64,000 nucleotides of DNA from Rosellinia necatrix (lineage: Eukaryota; Ascomycota; Sordariomycetes; Xylariales; Xylariaceae): assembly GCA_021209875.1 (NCBI GenBank), contig JAGYVD010000004.1, forward strand, positions 1,426,001-1,490,000, read 5' to 3'. Below the pieces are notes generated by a model. The model searched no databases, was not told where the DNA came from, and saw nothing but the letters and a program-made list of their open reading frames with translations. The translations under genes were made by a program, and so were the position numbers. Numbering within the stretch: the stretch's first letter is position 1; each line of letters opens with the position of its first letter. Positions 24,986-36,517 of the stretch are shown here, piece after piece.

Positions 24986-25279
24986 TTATGATCCTTCGGT
25001 GGGCACGTCAAGAAGACCACGACGGGAAGATGAGTGAGGCGGAAAGGGCTTTTTTGCATTTTGAGGTATGATACAAGTGTGTCTGCCGTACTGAACATCG
25101 GCTTGTCCCAACAAAGTTAGCAAACTACGCAGCCGAGCCGGCGCTCTCAATGCAGCATGTCTATATAGCACTATCATAAACCCAAGCAGTGGGAGCATGA
25201 CCACCATGACAGCCCGGGGGTTGGTCCAATGTTGCGCATCGAAAACACCAAAAACTCCGCCTCTCATGTTCATGGCCAA
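24986..25279 (-). CDS. Possible small single-pass membrane protein
   Basis: A 97-codon frame starting MAMNMRGGVFGVFDAQHWTN, with one convincing hydrophobic segment (AVMVVMLPLLGFMIVLY) followed by a basic stretch (RHAALRAPARLRS), which would place the C-terminus in the cytosol or matrix. It lies about 190 bp downstream of the SSH4-like gene on the same strand. A pyrimidine-rich stretch ending CCAG directly upstream could be a splice acceptor, so a further 5' exon is possible. I do not recognise the family. It may be a chance frame. Confidence 0.3.
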   Translation of the reverse strand: MAMNMRGGVFGVFDAQHWTNPRAVMVVMLPLLGFMIVLYRHAALRAPARLRSLLTLLGQADVQYGRHTCIIPQNAKKPFPPHSSSRRGLLDVPTEGS

Positions 25280-25463
25280 GTGTTTTTGCTGGCCGGGGTA
25301 TATCTAACAGACTGTGAGTTTTTCTTTTCCTATGGGGTTCCCTGGTTATAGGCGACCATGTTCCCCCGCAACGATGATTATGCCGAGTCCTCCTGCGCCT
25401 GCCAACTCCTGACCAAGTCTTGCCCAAAAAAAGAAAGAAAAGGATAAATATAGCCCGTCAATC

Positions 25464-27073
25464 TCAATAACCGCTCCGCCTTTGCATAGCGCTCGTATCG
25501 CTTCGGCTTCTATCCCTACCAGCGCCTTGGCGTACAGCGTCACTATAACTCGGAATGGGGGGGTTATTCGGGCGGAGTGTGGCAGCGGAAGCTCCGCGAC
25601 TCCGCATCGGGGTCCTGATCAGCGGCGTGTTATCGCTGTCGGAGCCGCTGTGCGAGCCGTCCTCGTCCGAATGTTCGGGGCTCGTGTATTCGGGCGGTGG
25701 ATGCGAGGCTTCGTGCATGCCGAGACCGGTAATATTGACCACATGATCCCCCGAAGGCGCGAAGTCACGGTTGCTGGCGCTCCCTTCGCCCGCCTCGTCC
25801 GTGGGGACCAGCTGTGCAAGGGAAATGTCCGTAGGGCTCCTCTGTGGCCCCGGGCTGGTGGGTGGCAAGACCCGGTAACTACCACTGCGCGTTCGGTTGT
25901 GGCTGGAATCTAGTATCGGGCCACGGTGGGTGTAGGCTTGAAACGATTGAGAATAGGCATGTGTTTGTGATGGCGACCCTGGAGCCTCGTCCTTCCTACG
26001 GCCCGATTCGAGTAAAATGCTGCCTTGTTCGCTTCCGTAGGGTGGCGGCGGCGCTAAGCTGCCAGTCATCGGCGCGAGACCCCATTTCTTGACATTGGCC
26101 TCGATGAATACGAAGCCGGCCTGCCCAAAGTTGACGTGGACGATGCACGGGCCATTGGCGCCTACCGAAGGGAAGAAGTTCTGCGATTTCAAGCCGTGGA
26201 CGACGTCATCTAACCGCCTGCCATTGCGAGTGAAGAATATAGTGCCGGTGCGGGGGCGGTACCCGACGCCGACGACATCGCCCTGAACAATGGGGGGCCC
26301 GTAAGGCGTAGGCATGAAGGGCTGGTTGTGCCTTCGCGCACCTGTGGATGTGTAGGCGACAGAATATTTATGATGACCTAGGAAAAAAAGATTGTTGAGT
26401 GACAAATGCGCCTGCGAGGAACCACGATGTACGTACCTGGAAGCCTAAACAACGGATAGGGTTTCGTAGACATTCCGATACTTAATAATGTGGTTTCAGG
26501 CTTATCGTATATCTTGGCCTCCCAGTAATAAACCTCGTTCTGTTTCGGCACGGGTAGATTACTCATGACGGTGCACTCAGAGTCGAAGAATTCGATCTCG
26601 GTCCTGGCTTCGACAAAACAGTTGGCAATCTCCAACTCTGGCTCAAACTCCCAGGCAGACACGCCCTTCTCTTGAATAGCTAAATACTGTGATAATGAAA
26701 TGTCCGTCTGGACCGACTCGGGTGGGTTTCCTTGTATAAAGGCTGGGAGGTGGTAAGCTGGAAAGGCAAGACATCATATCATCCAGGGGACCATGGCGGA
26801 TGTGCAACACGGAAGAGGGGGACGAAGCGTACCTTTTGCTCTGAGATATTCGGTTCTCTGCATATCGTCCATCGTGTCCAGGGCCTCGGCCTCTTCTCTT
26901 GCGAAAGCCTGCTCATCGTCATATTCACCGGGCCGGCCGATGCGGTCGAGGAAGATGCGGCCTGATGTAGTATGGCGGAAGAAGTAGATGACGAGGAAGA
27001 TAATGGCTACCACGACAGCAGAGCCAAGGGACGATAGGAGCCCAATGACGATGCCGTCTAGAGGCGTCGTCAT
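25464..27073 (-). CDS. SSH4: SSH4/EAR1-like SPRY-domain Rsp5 adaptor
   Basis: Model complement(join(25464..26377,26437..26757,26833..27073)), 491 aa; both introns are GT-AG (59 and 75 nt) and phase-consistent. The N-terminus is extracytoplasmic with one TM helix (about residues 8-33, IVIGLLSSLGSAVVVAIIFLV) and a basic stop-transfer. Then come NPPESVQTDISLSQ and KGVSAWEFEPELE, and a SPRY domain (about 95-280) with NEVYYWEAKIYDKP, LSIGMSTKPYPLFRLPG and VVGVGYRPRTGTIFFTRNG. The tail has PPxY-type motifs (PPPY about 298, PPEY about 415), the docking sites for WW domains of Rsp5/Nedd4 ligases. In yeast, Ssh4 and Ear1 recruit Rsp5 to endosome/vacuole membrane cargo; the same role is inferred here. 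Confidence 0.88.
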
Positions 27074-27430
27074 GATGGGCTCGGAGACGTCGCGTCCTGT
27101 TGGTAAGATAGGCGAGATCTAGAGCTGTGACGTTTCCGCCGCCGGTTCGCCACAATCATTCGGCCGCGGCCTTGTCGAGGGCAGGTACCCCGAGATGCCG
27201 CAGTCGGAGATGGAGGAAACTAGGAAAGTGTACAACGGATCCGGTCTTACAATGTGATCGGATCGCCGAGACAAGTCTTCTGGGGAGACACGAAGATGCC
27301 GGAGCGGAGGAAAGTTGTGGCGATGGTCTATGACACCTGACGGTCTAACGGGTTCGAGGGTGGACGGGGTATGGCAGCGAATCAGGAGGGAGAGAAAGAG
27401 ACAGAGAGAGAGACCACTGCTGATGGTACA

Positions 27431-27640
27431 GTCCGCCGGCTCGTTGGTTCGTTGGTTGGTTCGTTGGTTGGTTCGCTGATTTGGTTTGCTGGTTCGTTGG
27501 CGGTCGGTGTGGGGGGATCGTACGGGATTGGAGGTGACGGCGGTGGTGACAATGGACAATGGACAATGGTAGTGGTGGTGGTGGTGGTGGTGGTGGTGGT
27601 AGTAGTAGTAGTGGTAGTAGTGTTAACGGCGATGGTGACG
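27431..27640 (+). repeat. (TTCGTTGGTTGG)n and (GTG)n microsatellites
   Basis: Array of TTGG/TTCG units followed, after about 70 bp, by a long GTG/GTA trinucleotide run at about 27567-27625. Confidence 0.85.
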
Positions 27641-28768
27641 AAGATGATGACTGAGCGACCGTGATGGCGACAGAGGAAAGGAGATCAAAGAAAAGGCGAC
27701 GACGCTCGCTGTCTACTCTTGAAACGACCGAGTTTAGGTGAGGTGATGATAACAAGCCAGCTTGGAGGAGGAATGAGAGATAGAATGAATGTCAATCGGA
27801 GCGATAGTCAGGACAGTAGTACGTGAGATACTGTAGTAGGTACCTAATATGACTCGTCAAGGTACGGCACAGAGGAGGGTTGGGGGGGAATGCATGCAGG
27901 CATGCAGGCGGCGGTAGTGGACGACGATATGGAATTCGGATCGCCCAGGACGAACGAGGCATAACTCTGGCGAGGTACTTGCGACATACTACCTAAGTTG
28001 GCCCCTAAGGCAACGCTCCAAACGTGCCTGGGTGGATTACCTCGGGCTTAGCGGGAGGAGTCGTAATTGGCCTGGTCACCTGCGTTGCTCGTGTCTGGCC
28101 TTTCCGCATTTGTCCATGCTGCTGGGGCTGCTGGGTCTGCTGGGCAGACGCTGGGTCTGGTCAATGCCAACCTCCAGCGCAGCGGGTGTTAGTGGTCCAA
28201 CGTCGGATCTGACCTTGACCCTAACAAGGAAGTGGGGGGAAGGGGGGATTTAGCTGCGTCACTGCTGCGCACTTGTCCTGCAACAGGCATCTGGAATAGG
28301 CATCTAGAATAGGCTACCTAGGAAGCCTTCCACCACAACGACCTTTCTTGTTGCCCAGATACAGGCTATCATGACTGTAGTGGTGGCAACATGTACGTGT
28401 GTGGTGCGTGTTAGGCCCGCTAATAAAGAAGCAGATTATATCTACCTACTGGTATATGGGCAGCCGGATTGACGTGAGGTGCGCTTGGCTTGACAGACCC
28501 CAATAAGTTCTCAGGTGTCATCATTCCTACTCAACCTACCTGGGTAGGTCATGGCAACAATTAGAATTAACAAATAGGTATCCTGGCTACTCTGATAATA
28601 CATACAAGCAAGCTCCGAGACAATAGAATCCGAGAAGGTGTAAAGCGTGTAAAGCGTCTCTCTGTCCTGAGTTTCTGGTTCATAATCTTAGCAGTGCGTG
28701 ATAATTAGCCTTCAATGTAGGACTTTCTCTCTTCAAGTAGCGTAGTGTGTAGTGTACATTCTCTAGTT

Positions 28769-28796
28769 ACAGTACGGTACAGTACGGTACAGTACG
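28769..28796 (+). repeat. 10-bp tandem repeat (ACAGTACGGT)n
   Basis: Nearly three copies head to tail. Confidence 0.85.
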
Positions 28797-28839
28797 CTAT
28801 GTTGCTGCGCTGTACGAGCTGTGGCGCTTCGCTTTATTT

Positions 28840-28937
28840 AGTACCTACCTTAGTAGTAGTAGTAGTAGTAGTATTAACGTCTAATCTAGGTGTCTGACAG
28901 TGCTAGTTACATTTTAATGGTGAAGTACCTACCTTAG
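28840..28937 (-). mobile_element. 5'-truncated LINE-like fragment with 14-bp target-site duplication (copy B)
   Basis: A 70-bp insert (28854-28923) between two copies of agtacctaccttag at 28840-28853 and 28924-28937. On the minus strand it ends in a longer (TAC)n tail than copy A. The 63 bp at 28860-28922 are identical to 5265-5327. Copy B stops about 40 bp earlier at its 5' side than copy A, as expected for independent 5' truncations of one source element. Both targets contain a TACCTA core. Confidence 0.7.
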
Positions 28938-29787
28938 GTAGGTAGGTAGCTAGCATGCATAAGCATGACAGCTTATGTATCTCCACTACGTAGTTTTGCC
29001 AAGATAATACCCTGTCGCTTATGGTCGCAAGCCGTTTCATCAGGCGCACCCAATGCAATGGGTTTCAACTTGCCTGTCCCCTTGACTTACCGTACCTTTG
29101 GAAATGTGAGTTAGGCCCTCTAGTCATCCGATTGTTGCTTCGCTCGAGTTTAAAAGTAAATGAGTTAGGGAGGCTCGAGCATGGGTTAGAGAGAAGCTCA
29201 CCCAAGCCGATGGGCTCTCAGGACAGCAGGGCAGGATCTACATGGAAATCGATAAAGTGGATAAAATAGCCAGGGCCATGGAACACTGCTCAAACCCGGC
29301 CGCAGTACAATCCACCGCCGGGATGGATAGGGTGCTCATTTAGCCGCGCATCTCGCTCAGCCTCAGCAATTACCAATCTGAGCTGACTCCCTTTACAGTA
29401 TAACTGGTGCAGATAAATGGTCGGCACTACCAGTTATGATAGTTTCGGATTGCGCTGCTGGCGGAACCGAGTACTCTCACAAGGCAAGATTCGTGAGGCT
29501 TAGTAAACTAACCTAGATTATCATGCCAGCTAAGAGGCACACATTCATTCTCCCTTTCAGGCAAGCAAAGTGGAGGCTTTGACGTCGTAGGACATGCCTC
29601 GCTCCTTGGTCTACCTGTATAATCATATTAAGAACCGAGGTATGTACCTACCTCGCGTAAGCTTGGCTACTTCTCTTCCCCACCAAATGCCCTAGTCTTG
29701 TATAGTTATACACTGTATAGAAAGGTCGTCATCGTCTTTTTTATCGGTTGAGTCACAAATTCAACCAGACGCTATGATCGATACAGC

Positions 29788-32593
29788 TCAGGGGCTTCGG
29801 CTGCGTCTACGCCTATCCCGCCGCGATGTGCTTCGTTCACGGCGGTTGCGCCTGTCCCGTTCGTGATCCCTATCGCGCTCCCTCTCCTTATTACGGTCAC
29901 GATCTTTATCCCTATTTTTGTCCCTGTCCCTATCCCTGTCCCTATCCCTATCTCCATCGCGGTATCTATCTCGGGATCGGGATCGGGCTCTATCACGGTC
30001 ACGGTCACGGTCGCGGTCGCGATCGCGACTTCGCTTCCTATCCCGACTGCGTGGACGCTCGTGCTCGCGCCGCCGACTTCGGCTTCTGCTCCCGCTTCGG
30101 CGCCTTTCGCGGCGGCCATCGCGATCTCGATCCCGGTCTCTCTCACGCTCTCTATCACGTGGTTCCGCCCGGTCACGATCCCCGCGATCCCGGTCTCGTT
30201 TGTCAGATTCCCTGTCGTGGTCACGATCACGATCACGATCACGATCACGATCACGATCGCGATCGCGTTCTCCAGGTCGATACCGGTCAATCTCATCGAC
30301 GACGCGCGACCTTTTGATCTCGGGAGAGCGGTCTCCGGTGCTCCGCCTATCATCAAGCCCGGGAATCGGTAGCCCCTTTTCACGAGCTTCTTTTTGTGCC
30401 TTGAGATATGCTTTGGCTTCCTGCTCGCGTCTCTTAATTTCGCTCTGCTTCCACGTCTCGGCATCGTTCAAGACAGGCCCTTTAGAGGTTGTTGGTCGCG
30501 ACCTAGACCGGCTTCTACGATCGTGTTCGCGGGCGCCGTCCCGGTCCTTCTCACGTTCAGTAACTTGATCTCCATCACGGTCCCCCTTACGTTCTTTCTC
30601 CCGTTCGCTTGCACGATCACGTGGCTTTTCGGTATCGTGACTCTTATCCCCATCCCTATTTCGGCTATGTGCACGCCGGGCAGACCGGCTCGGCTCCCGG
30701 CGGTCAGATGTCAGCTTGGAACGACTTCTATCGCGTCTCTCTACACGATCTCGAGGTGAACGGGAACGGTCCCGGTGACTGTCTCGCCGACTGGGGTGGT
30801 TCCTCGAACGGCTCCGAGCGCGTTTTTCGCGGTCGTCTCGAACACGGGAACGGCTACGCTCTCTGCGATCAGGTCTATAGCGATCCAGCGAGCGGCTGCG
30901 GTCTCTCCGTTCAGGTCTCGTCCTGGACCGACTTCTAGCATCCCTGTCCCGTAGGCGTGATCGACTCCTATAGCGATCGCCAGGCCGGTAGGTATCCTTC
31001 TCGGGCGTTCTTTCCCTTACGTGATGCCGTGATCTACTTCGCTCCCTATGATTTGGCCGGTGGTGTGATCTACTTCTATCCCGCTTATCGGGTTTGCCAC
31101 GTGAGTGACTACGTTCTCGAGCCCGGTTGCGATGCCCGCGGTCGTCCACTGCACTACGTGATCGGGCTCGATGATGCCGCGACGGGGTAGGACTGGATTT
31201 TCGTTCGTTTTTGGCCTTGGAATCCCTGGAATCTTTGGGGTCCTTAGCATCTTTGGCTTCTCTTGGCTCTGAAGTAACCTTGGGCTCCTTAGACTGCCCG
31301 TCTTTTGTCTCCTTGGTAGTTTTGGGATCTTTGGTCGAATCTCTAGGCTCGCTCTTTACCAACTCCGAGCCTCTCTTTGGATCTGATGGTTTTGTAGAAT
31401 CGCGCCGTATAGGTTGGATCGCAGAAGCAGGCTTCGTTCTTCGGGGAGGTGGCGCGAGAGCTTCGTCAATCTCCATCTCAAGCGGCTTAGAATCGGCCTT
31501 GTTGCTTTCACGTAGAAGGTCCGCAAGGGCCTCTTGTTCCAGTTTTTCGAGGTCCTCCGTAGTAAGCTGCTTCTTGATGTCCTCCGTTTTACCACGATCA
31601 CGTTCCTCTCGAGGAGATCGCTCGCGCCGTCGCCTTTCACGGCTGTCACGTCGTCGGCTTCTATCGCGGTCTCTATCGCGGTGATGGGTTCTTGACCTCG
31701 ATCTGGATCTACGCCGGGCATCGCGATCAGGTTCTTTCTCGTGATCGCGGTCACGATCACGCTCTCGGGTTCGTCGACGCTCTTCCCGCTCCTTCTCTCT
31801 ATCGCGCTGGCGCTCTTCTTCCTTCTTTTCTCTTTCCCGTCGCCGGGCATCGCGTTCTTCCTTGCGCTTCGCTTCAGCCGCCTCGAGCTCACGTTCTCGT
31901 TCGCGTTCTCGCTTTTTTCTCTCCTCGCGCTCGATCTTGAGTTTCTCCTCCTGTATTTGCTTTTCTTTGAGACGAATCTCGCGACGGAGTTGTTCGCGAG
32001 CGGCCAGTTTCGTAGTTGATTCGGTCGCATATTCCTCATCCGTCTTGGAACCGCGGATCCGTTCGTCTTCAGCCTTTTCAGCGCCAATCTCAATCTGACG
32101 CAGCTCGCGCATTCGCGCTTCTATAGCTTTCACATCGATAAGTTGGTCGAGAACGGCCTCGGCCTTCTGATAAACACCGGAACGATCAAGCGCACCGTCG
32201 ATTAAAGCAGCGGCTTTGCGGCGCTCGAGGGTGAGGAGTTGGCCTGGGTTACGTTCGATTTCTTGCTCAGCCACTTCGAGGATCGATTTGGTCACTTGCT
32301 CCTCGTAGTCCTGTACAATTATAAGAGTCAGATTCGTCTCGTTATCCCGATGAGGGAAGACGCGTGGTGGGAGGCTTTACGCTCTGTTCAAACTTCTCCC
32401 AGACTTGCTTGCGAATGGCATCGTATCCGCCCTTCTTTTTAAAGCTATGCGCCAGACCTTCGATCGCGGATCGCGTAGCTGATGGCAAAGGTAGATCCGA
32501 AGCCTTGAATTTTCTCGGTTGAAGAGGTACGATTCCATTCAAGGGAGCAGTTGGCTGCTCGGTAGGCGCCACGGCCACGGTTGACGAGGCCAT
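29788..32593 (-). CDS. SHG1: SHG1/BOD1-type COMPASS subunit with long RD/RS-rich tail
   Basis: Model complement(join(29788..32310,32381..32593)), 911 aa, with a phase-0 GT-AG intron of 70 nt. The first 130 residues carry the BOD1/SHG1 domain: KFKASDLPLPSATRSAIEGL, KKKGGYDAIRKQVWEKFEQS joined to DYEEQVTKSILEVAEQEIER, then LIDGALDRSGVYQKAEAVLD. In yeast, Shg1 is a subunit of the COMPASS (Set1) histone H3K4 methyltransferase. A charged Glu/Arg coiled-coil region follows (about 180-290), then roughly 600 residues dominated by RD, RE and RS dipeptides, including a run of RD repeats encoded by GATCAC-type hexanucleotides (about 30220-30265). Yeast Shg1 is much shorter, so the tail is a lineage extension; RS-like tails suggest nuclear-speckle or RNA contacts (inference). 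Confidence 0.85.
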
Positions 32594-34282
32594 CAGGCCC
32601 CGGCTCTGGTGCTATGTCGAACCTGGTTGGACGATATCAGAATATAGGGAGGATCGCTTCTTTCGTGGCGCAAAGACGAAAGCTTTGTCGTGGCCGCGCT
32701 GTCACGGATTGCGGGGAGAGATGGACGGAGGGCAAGAAAGCTGTGTCGACTTAGGTAGGCAAGGAACGCCAAAGTACCTATATAAATGCAGGCCTGGGCG
32801 AATGGAAGTGACAGGTATTGGCTTAACCAAATGTTGCATTTCTACCTGGGAAAGAGCATTCTGTTGGCGAACAGCGCTTGTCCCGAATTTCTGTCTAATG
32901 GGGCCGCGCTACCGTCAGGTGGTAGATTAAGTAGTGAATGTAGGTACCAGATAGAGTGGGTGCAGCACGCGTTTCTTGCACAAAGAATTACCTACCTACG
33001 TAGTGTATTAGGTATGTATATTGGGTATGTATATACATTAACTAACTAGGTACCCATCCGGGTGGCCAGTGCCCAATTAACTAACCTACCCCAGGCTACG
33101 GCTAGGTAGGCAGGGTACTCGTATAGGTAGCACCTAGAATGATAAATGATCTTATATAGTATTACAAGTTCGGTATAAAAATGCACCGACGCAATTAATA
33201 ACTATCTTATAACTAGTTAAACATAGAAAGAAGGCAGTTATTTGTTCTCATTCTTCAAACAAATGCTTGGAAAGATGGGGAAAAAGGCGCAGGAGAGACC
33301 CTCATTTACAGCATTTGTTTGCCCATATGAAATCGTATATCCGAAATGTTCAAGAGGAGCGGCGCACCCAACCCCCGTCATCCTCTTGCTTGCCATCGCC
33401 ATCCTGCGCGTGGTTCAAGGTGTGTTGCATGTCACCGTCTGCAATACGTCGTTGTGACCTCTTGGCTCACTCTTGCTCAACTGCCCCCAAATGAAGAAAC
33501 TCCCGCCCAGGTAGAGCACACAGCTTTACTTTTACTCCACATCCAATCCCTCTGCTTCTTAGATTCAAGACGAGACGGTCATAGTCGCGTTGATAGTCGC
33601 CTCTGCATGTAACCTTCCACACGGGAGGGCTCCCATGCGGTGAGACAGGTTCAATTGGCATGTAGTTGGGATTATGGATACCGCACTCCTATAGCTTCTA
33701 GCCTTACCCAGAATTGTTTGTCAGGCACGGTTCTATTTAATAGGTCCAATTTTAAAATACAAATACCGCTTGGTGCAACGATAATCACGTCACTCGCTGG
33801 CTTTCTCAACTGGTGGCGCCCGGCATAGGCGGAGAGGTTTGAGGTAGGGTCTCTTGTGCGCGGCCGTGTGTACACCAATGATCCCCCTCGCTATTTCCTT
33901 CATTTGAATACTGTGCGGATGTGTGAGATAGCTGCCTTACTTGCGCCTCATTGGGGTGTTGCTACGACAAGCTCTTCAACTAGTCACAAGATTTTCAGGG
34001 TCCCCGGCAGGTCCGTACACTTGATATCAGAATCTCACCCTCTTTACTAGGAGGAACAAATGGTAGAACGTATAAATGGATACCAGGAGACCAGAAATGC
34101 CAACACCAACCCTGTCGTGCCCACATCTAAACAAGAAGCTGTTGCCTGTATGCTGGGATTGCGCGGAGGAAGGGCAGGTTGATGATAATCGAACAACAAG
34201 CGGGAATGTACCGCCGACGTGGCAGAAATTCAAGAAGATCCAAAGCAATTTTGGAATCCGGAGCGGCAGCTTCTGAGCAGGC
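32594..34282. other. Intergenic region
   Basis: No gene supported. TAGGTA/TACCTA-rich sequence lies around 32985-33135. Frames at 33242-33612 overlap one another and look like chance. Confidence 0.5.
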
Positions 34283-35227
34283 ATGCAATCGACAGCGCCC
34301 GAAGTCCATCCACCGGAAGAAGGACTCGAGGTCGGTAGACCTGCCTTCCGGGAATCGCAGCCAGGGCTGATGGTCGTCGGCGTGCCGGGGGCAACGCGTT
34401 CGAAGGAGGAACCGTCAATATCCAAGCCGGAGCAGAATAATGGCCATCGGGGATGGGGTTCACGCAAGACGGGGGAGTTGGGCTCTCCCGCAAAGGTGCT
34501 GGGGCTACGGAGGAAGACGTTTCTGACCATAGGAACCATAATGATGCTCTTTGCCGCGGCACTAATCCTTGGCATTGTTGTGAGCACAATGCAAAAGCGA
34601 AACAGTACTCAGTACGTTATGGAGACTGCCAGCGAGCACAAATTACGTGTGGCGTGGACGTTAACCGGAATCTGTAGATCGACTTCGCCCGATATGCCGA
34701 GCAGCGGGACTCCTTCATCTTTATCCCCATCCTCTCATGCCGGGACCACAGCGACAAAAGTGCCGGCAACGATAACACTGGCGGTGACGGTGGACAGAAG
34801 TGAAAGCGACAACGCCACCGCCGCCGTTTCCACCGTGTTCATTGTAAGCACAGCAGAAGCACCTGCTGAACCAGTTGCATCGCAGCCTACCGTATCGTCG
34901 TCCACGACCAGCATTGCACCGGCGGCCACGGGGGTATCGTCGCGGGTCTGCATCGGCGCCGATGGCAGCACGTACACGGATCCTGCGACGGGGGCCGAAT
35001 TCCGGCTCGAGTGCGCGGCGGCGCATCACGGCAAAGACATCGAAAACGTCGAGGCGGCCTCGATGCAATCTTGCATCAGCCTGTGCGCCAACAACGACCA
35101 ATGCAAAGGCGCGATATGGTATAATGTTGGGCTACAGGGCACCAACCTGAATTATTGCTGGCTGAAGAGCAAGATGGAGACCAACGTGAAGATGACGCGT
35201 GATGCTCAATCCGTTGTACGGTTGTGA
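34283..35227 (+). CDS. Type II membrane protein with apple/PAN-like domain
   Basis: An uninterrupted 314-codon frame. The first 78 residues are hydrophilic; a TM helix follows at about 79-101 (FLTIGTIMMLFAAALILGIVV) with a preceding LRRK, predicting a cytosolic N-terminus. A Ser/Thr-rich stalk runs to about 220 and would be O-glycosylated. The C-terminal 90 residues form a cysteine-rich module: Cys223, 244, 264, 268, 274 and 292, with GAEFRLECAAAHHGKDIENV, SCISLCANNDQCKGAIWY and NYCWLKSKM. This spacing is typical of fungal apple/PAN-like domains, which bind sugars or proteins. A cell-surface or wall-facing role is inferred. I do not know a characterised orthologue. Confidence 0.65.
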   Translation: MQSTAPEVHPPEEGLEVGRPAFRESQPGLMVVGVPGATRSKEEPSISKPEQNNGHRGWGSRKTGELGSPAKVLGLRRKTFLTIGTIMMLFAAALILGIVVSTMQKRNSTQYVMETASEHKLRVAWTLTGICRSTSPDMPSSGTPSSLSPSSHAGTTATKVPATITLAVTVDRSESDNATAAVSTVFIVSTAEAPAEPVASQPTVSSSTTSIAPAATGVSSRVCIGADGSTYTDPATGAEFRLECAAAHHGKDIENVEAASMQSCISLCANNDQCKGAIWYNVGLQGTNLNYCWLKSKMETNVKMTRDAQSVVRL

Positions 35228-36104
35228 CTGAATGCGCAAGGTAGCAGCACATGATGGGTTGTCGTATATACTAACCTAATGCATCCGTATTTATGGCGCG
35301 AGTTGACGTGTAAGCATAGGTGCTGTGCTAGGAGCGGGTTTGGGGTCCATAGGGGGTAGCTTCGGTGAGAAAAGCAGTGGCGGATGATCCGTCGTTGAGA
35401 ACGACTGAATATCATCTAAAGCCGGATGCCCACCGCGTAGGACGGAGCTGTATCGCTTCATGGCTGATTTAAGTTCGCCCATACTCAAGAAGAGTGCTTC
35501 GAGGATGACCCTGGAACCCAGGGCCTGGATGGGAGACGAAATGTAAATGCTCACCGGTTGTTGGACTCCAAGTTTTAATTTTAATTCTGCTGGTCATTTA
35601 TAAATCAGAAGAACTACTGTTATTCCAAATCTTCAAGGGCTTACATGAAGCCATGCTGCAGTACCAGTATTCACTTCATCATGAACGATGGTCGATGGCA
35701 GGAGACATTGGGTAAGTGCTCAAGTAAGTGCTTAAGTACCTACCTAGGTATGTAAGCACCTCGAAGTCCCTGGTCACCTGACCCAAGCCAACTTGAGCCA
35801 AGCATAAGTAAAAGGCTCATCCCAATTGGCCAATGCATGTGCAAAAGAGTGGATACGAACCTCGAGCCTTCAATTCGACTGAACGACCAACCTACCGAAC
35901 AGACCTCCATTACACACGGCTGCCAAAAGAAAGCCTCCGATCACCACCCGCCAACCCGCCCCAACCCACCCCCCGATACCCCCGACACGACCGATCGAAG
36001 GGGAGCGACAGAGGGCATCTCACCACCGGCCCGTCCCGAACCCAAGCAACCCGCAGACCGGGCCCATTGCGGCGATAAGAACACAAAAACTCCCCTCCTC
36101 CACA
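35228..36104. other. Intergenic region
   Basis: No gene supported. It includes a TACCTAGGTA-type motif near 35740-35752. Frames at 35833-36078 overlap the 5' flank of the complex I subunit gene. Confidence 0.5.
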
Positions 36105-36517
36105 ATGGTGCACAGAGTCGTCTTCTGGACGGGCTTCGGTACGGATCCCCCTCCCCTCCCCTTCCCTTCCCCCCTCCCCGGAGGGGGGGCGAAGAGTCCG
36201 TAGGTAGCGTAAAAAAAACAAAAAACAAAACACCCCAGCTAACGTATAGGGGGGGGTTTTTGGTTTTTTTTTTTTATCCCCGCCCTCCAGGCCTCGCCGT
36301 CCGCGTCTGGCAGCTCGGGCTCGAGATGCGCCCCTTCTTCAACCGGGGCTCGCTCTGGGCGTACCCCGTCTTCGCCGGCGTCGGCGCCAGCTTCGGCTAC
36401 TGGCTGCAGGGCGTCGACGAGCGCCAGTCTGCCGTCCTCGAGGAGCGCAAGCGCCTCATCCTCGACAAGCGCGCCAGGAAGGCCGCCCGCGATGCCGAGG
36501 CCGCGGCGTCGTCATAA
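36105..36517 (+). CDS. Small complex I (NADH:ubiquinone oxidoreductase) accessory subunit, 14-kDa type
   Basis: Model join(36105..36138,36291..36517), 86 aa. The short first exon encodes MVHRVVFWTGF and splits a Gly codon; after a 152-nt intron rich in C, G and A/T runs, the protein continues LAVRVWQLGLEMRPFFNRGS and LWAYPVFAGVGASFGYWLQG, then a charged helix. The WQLGIEMRPFF and YPV/GASFGYWL blocks match my memory of a fungal protein annotated as NADH-ubiquinone oxidoreductase 14 kDa subunit. One TM segment (about 34-50) fits the membrane arm of complex I in the inner mitochondrial membrane. A longer frame running upstream from 35837 is an artefact of reading through the intron. Confidence 0.7.

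Larger units (their letters stand above)
27074..29787. other. Intergenic region with repeats and a retroelement relic
   Basis: It holds the 5' flank of the SSH4-like gene, GT/GGTT and GGT microsatellites (27431-27640), a 10-bp tandem repeat at 28769-28796 and the second LINE-like fragment (28840-28937). Short frames at 28024-28253 and 29021-29269 are not supported as genes. Confidence 0.55.

Noticed and set aside
29826..30568. Long plus-strand frames opposite the SHG1 tail
   Set aside because: They are mirror images of the RD/RS hexanucleotide repeats on the coding strand. They lack motifs, and the minus strand has a conserved domain and splice site.
35837..36290. Upstream extension of the complex I subunit frame
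   Set aside because: It reads through an intron with long C, G and A/T runs; the spliced 86-aa model fits the family length and N-terminus.
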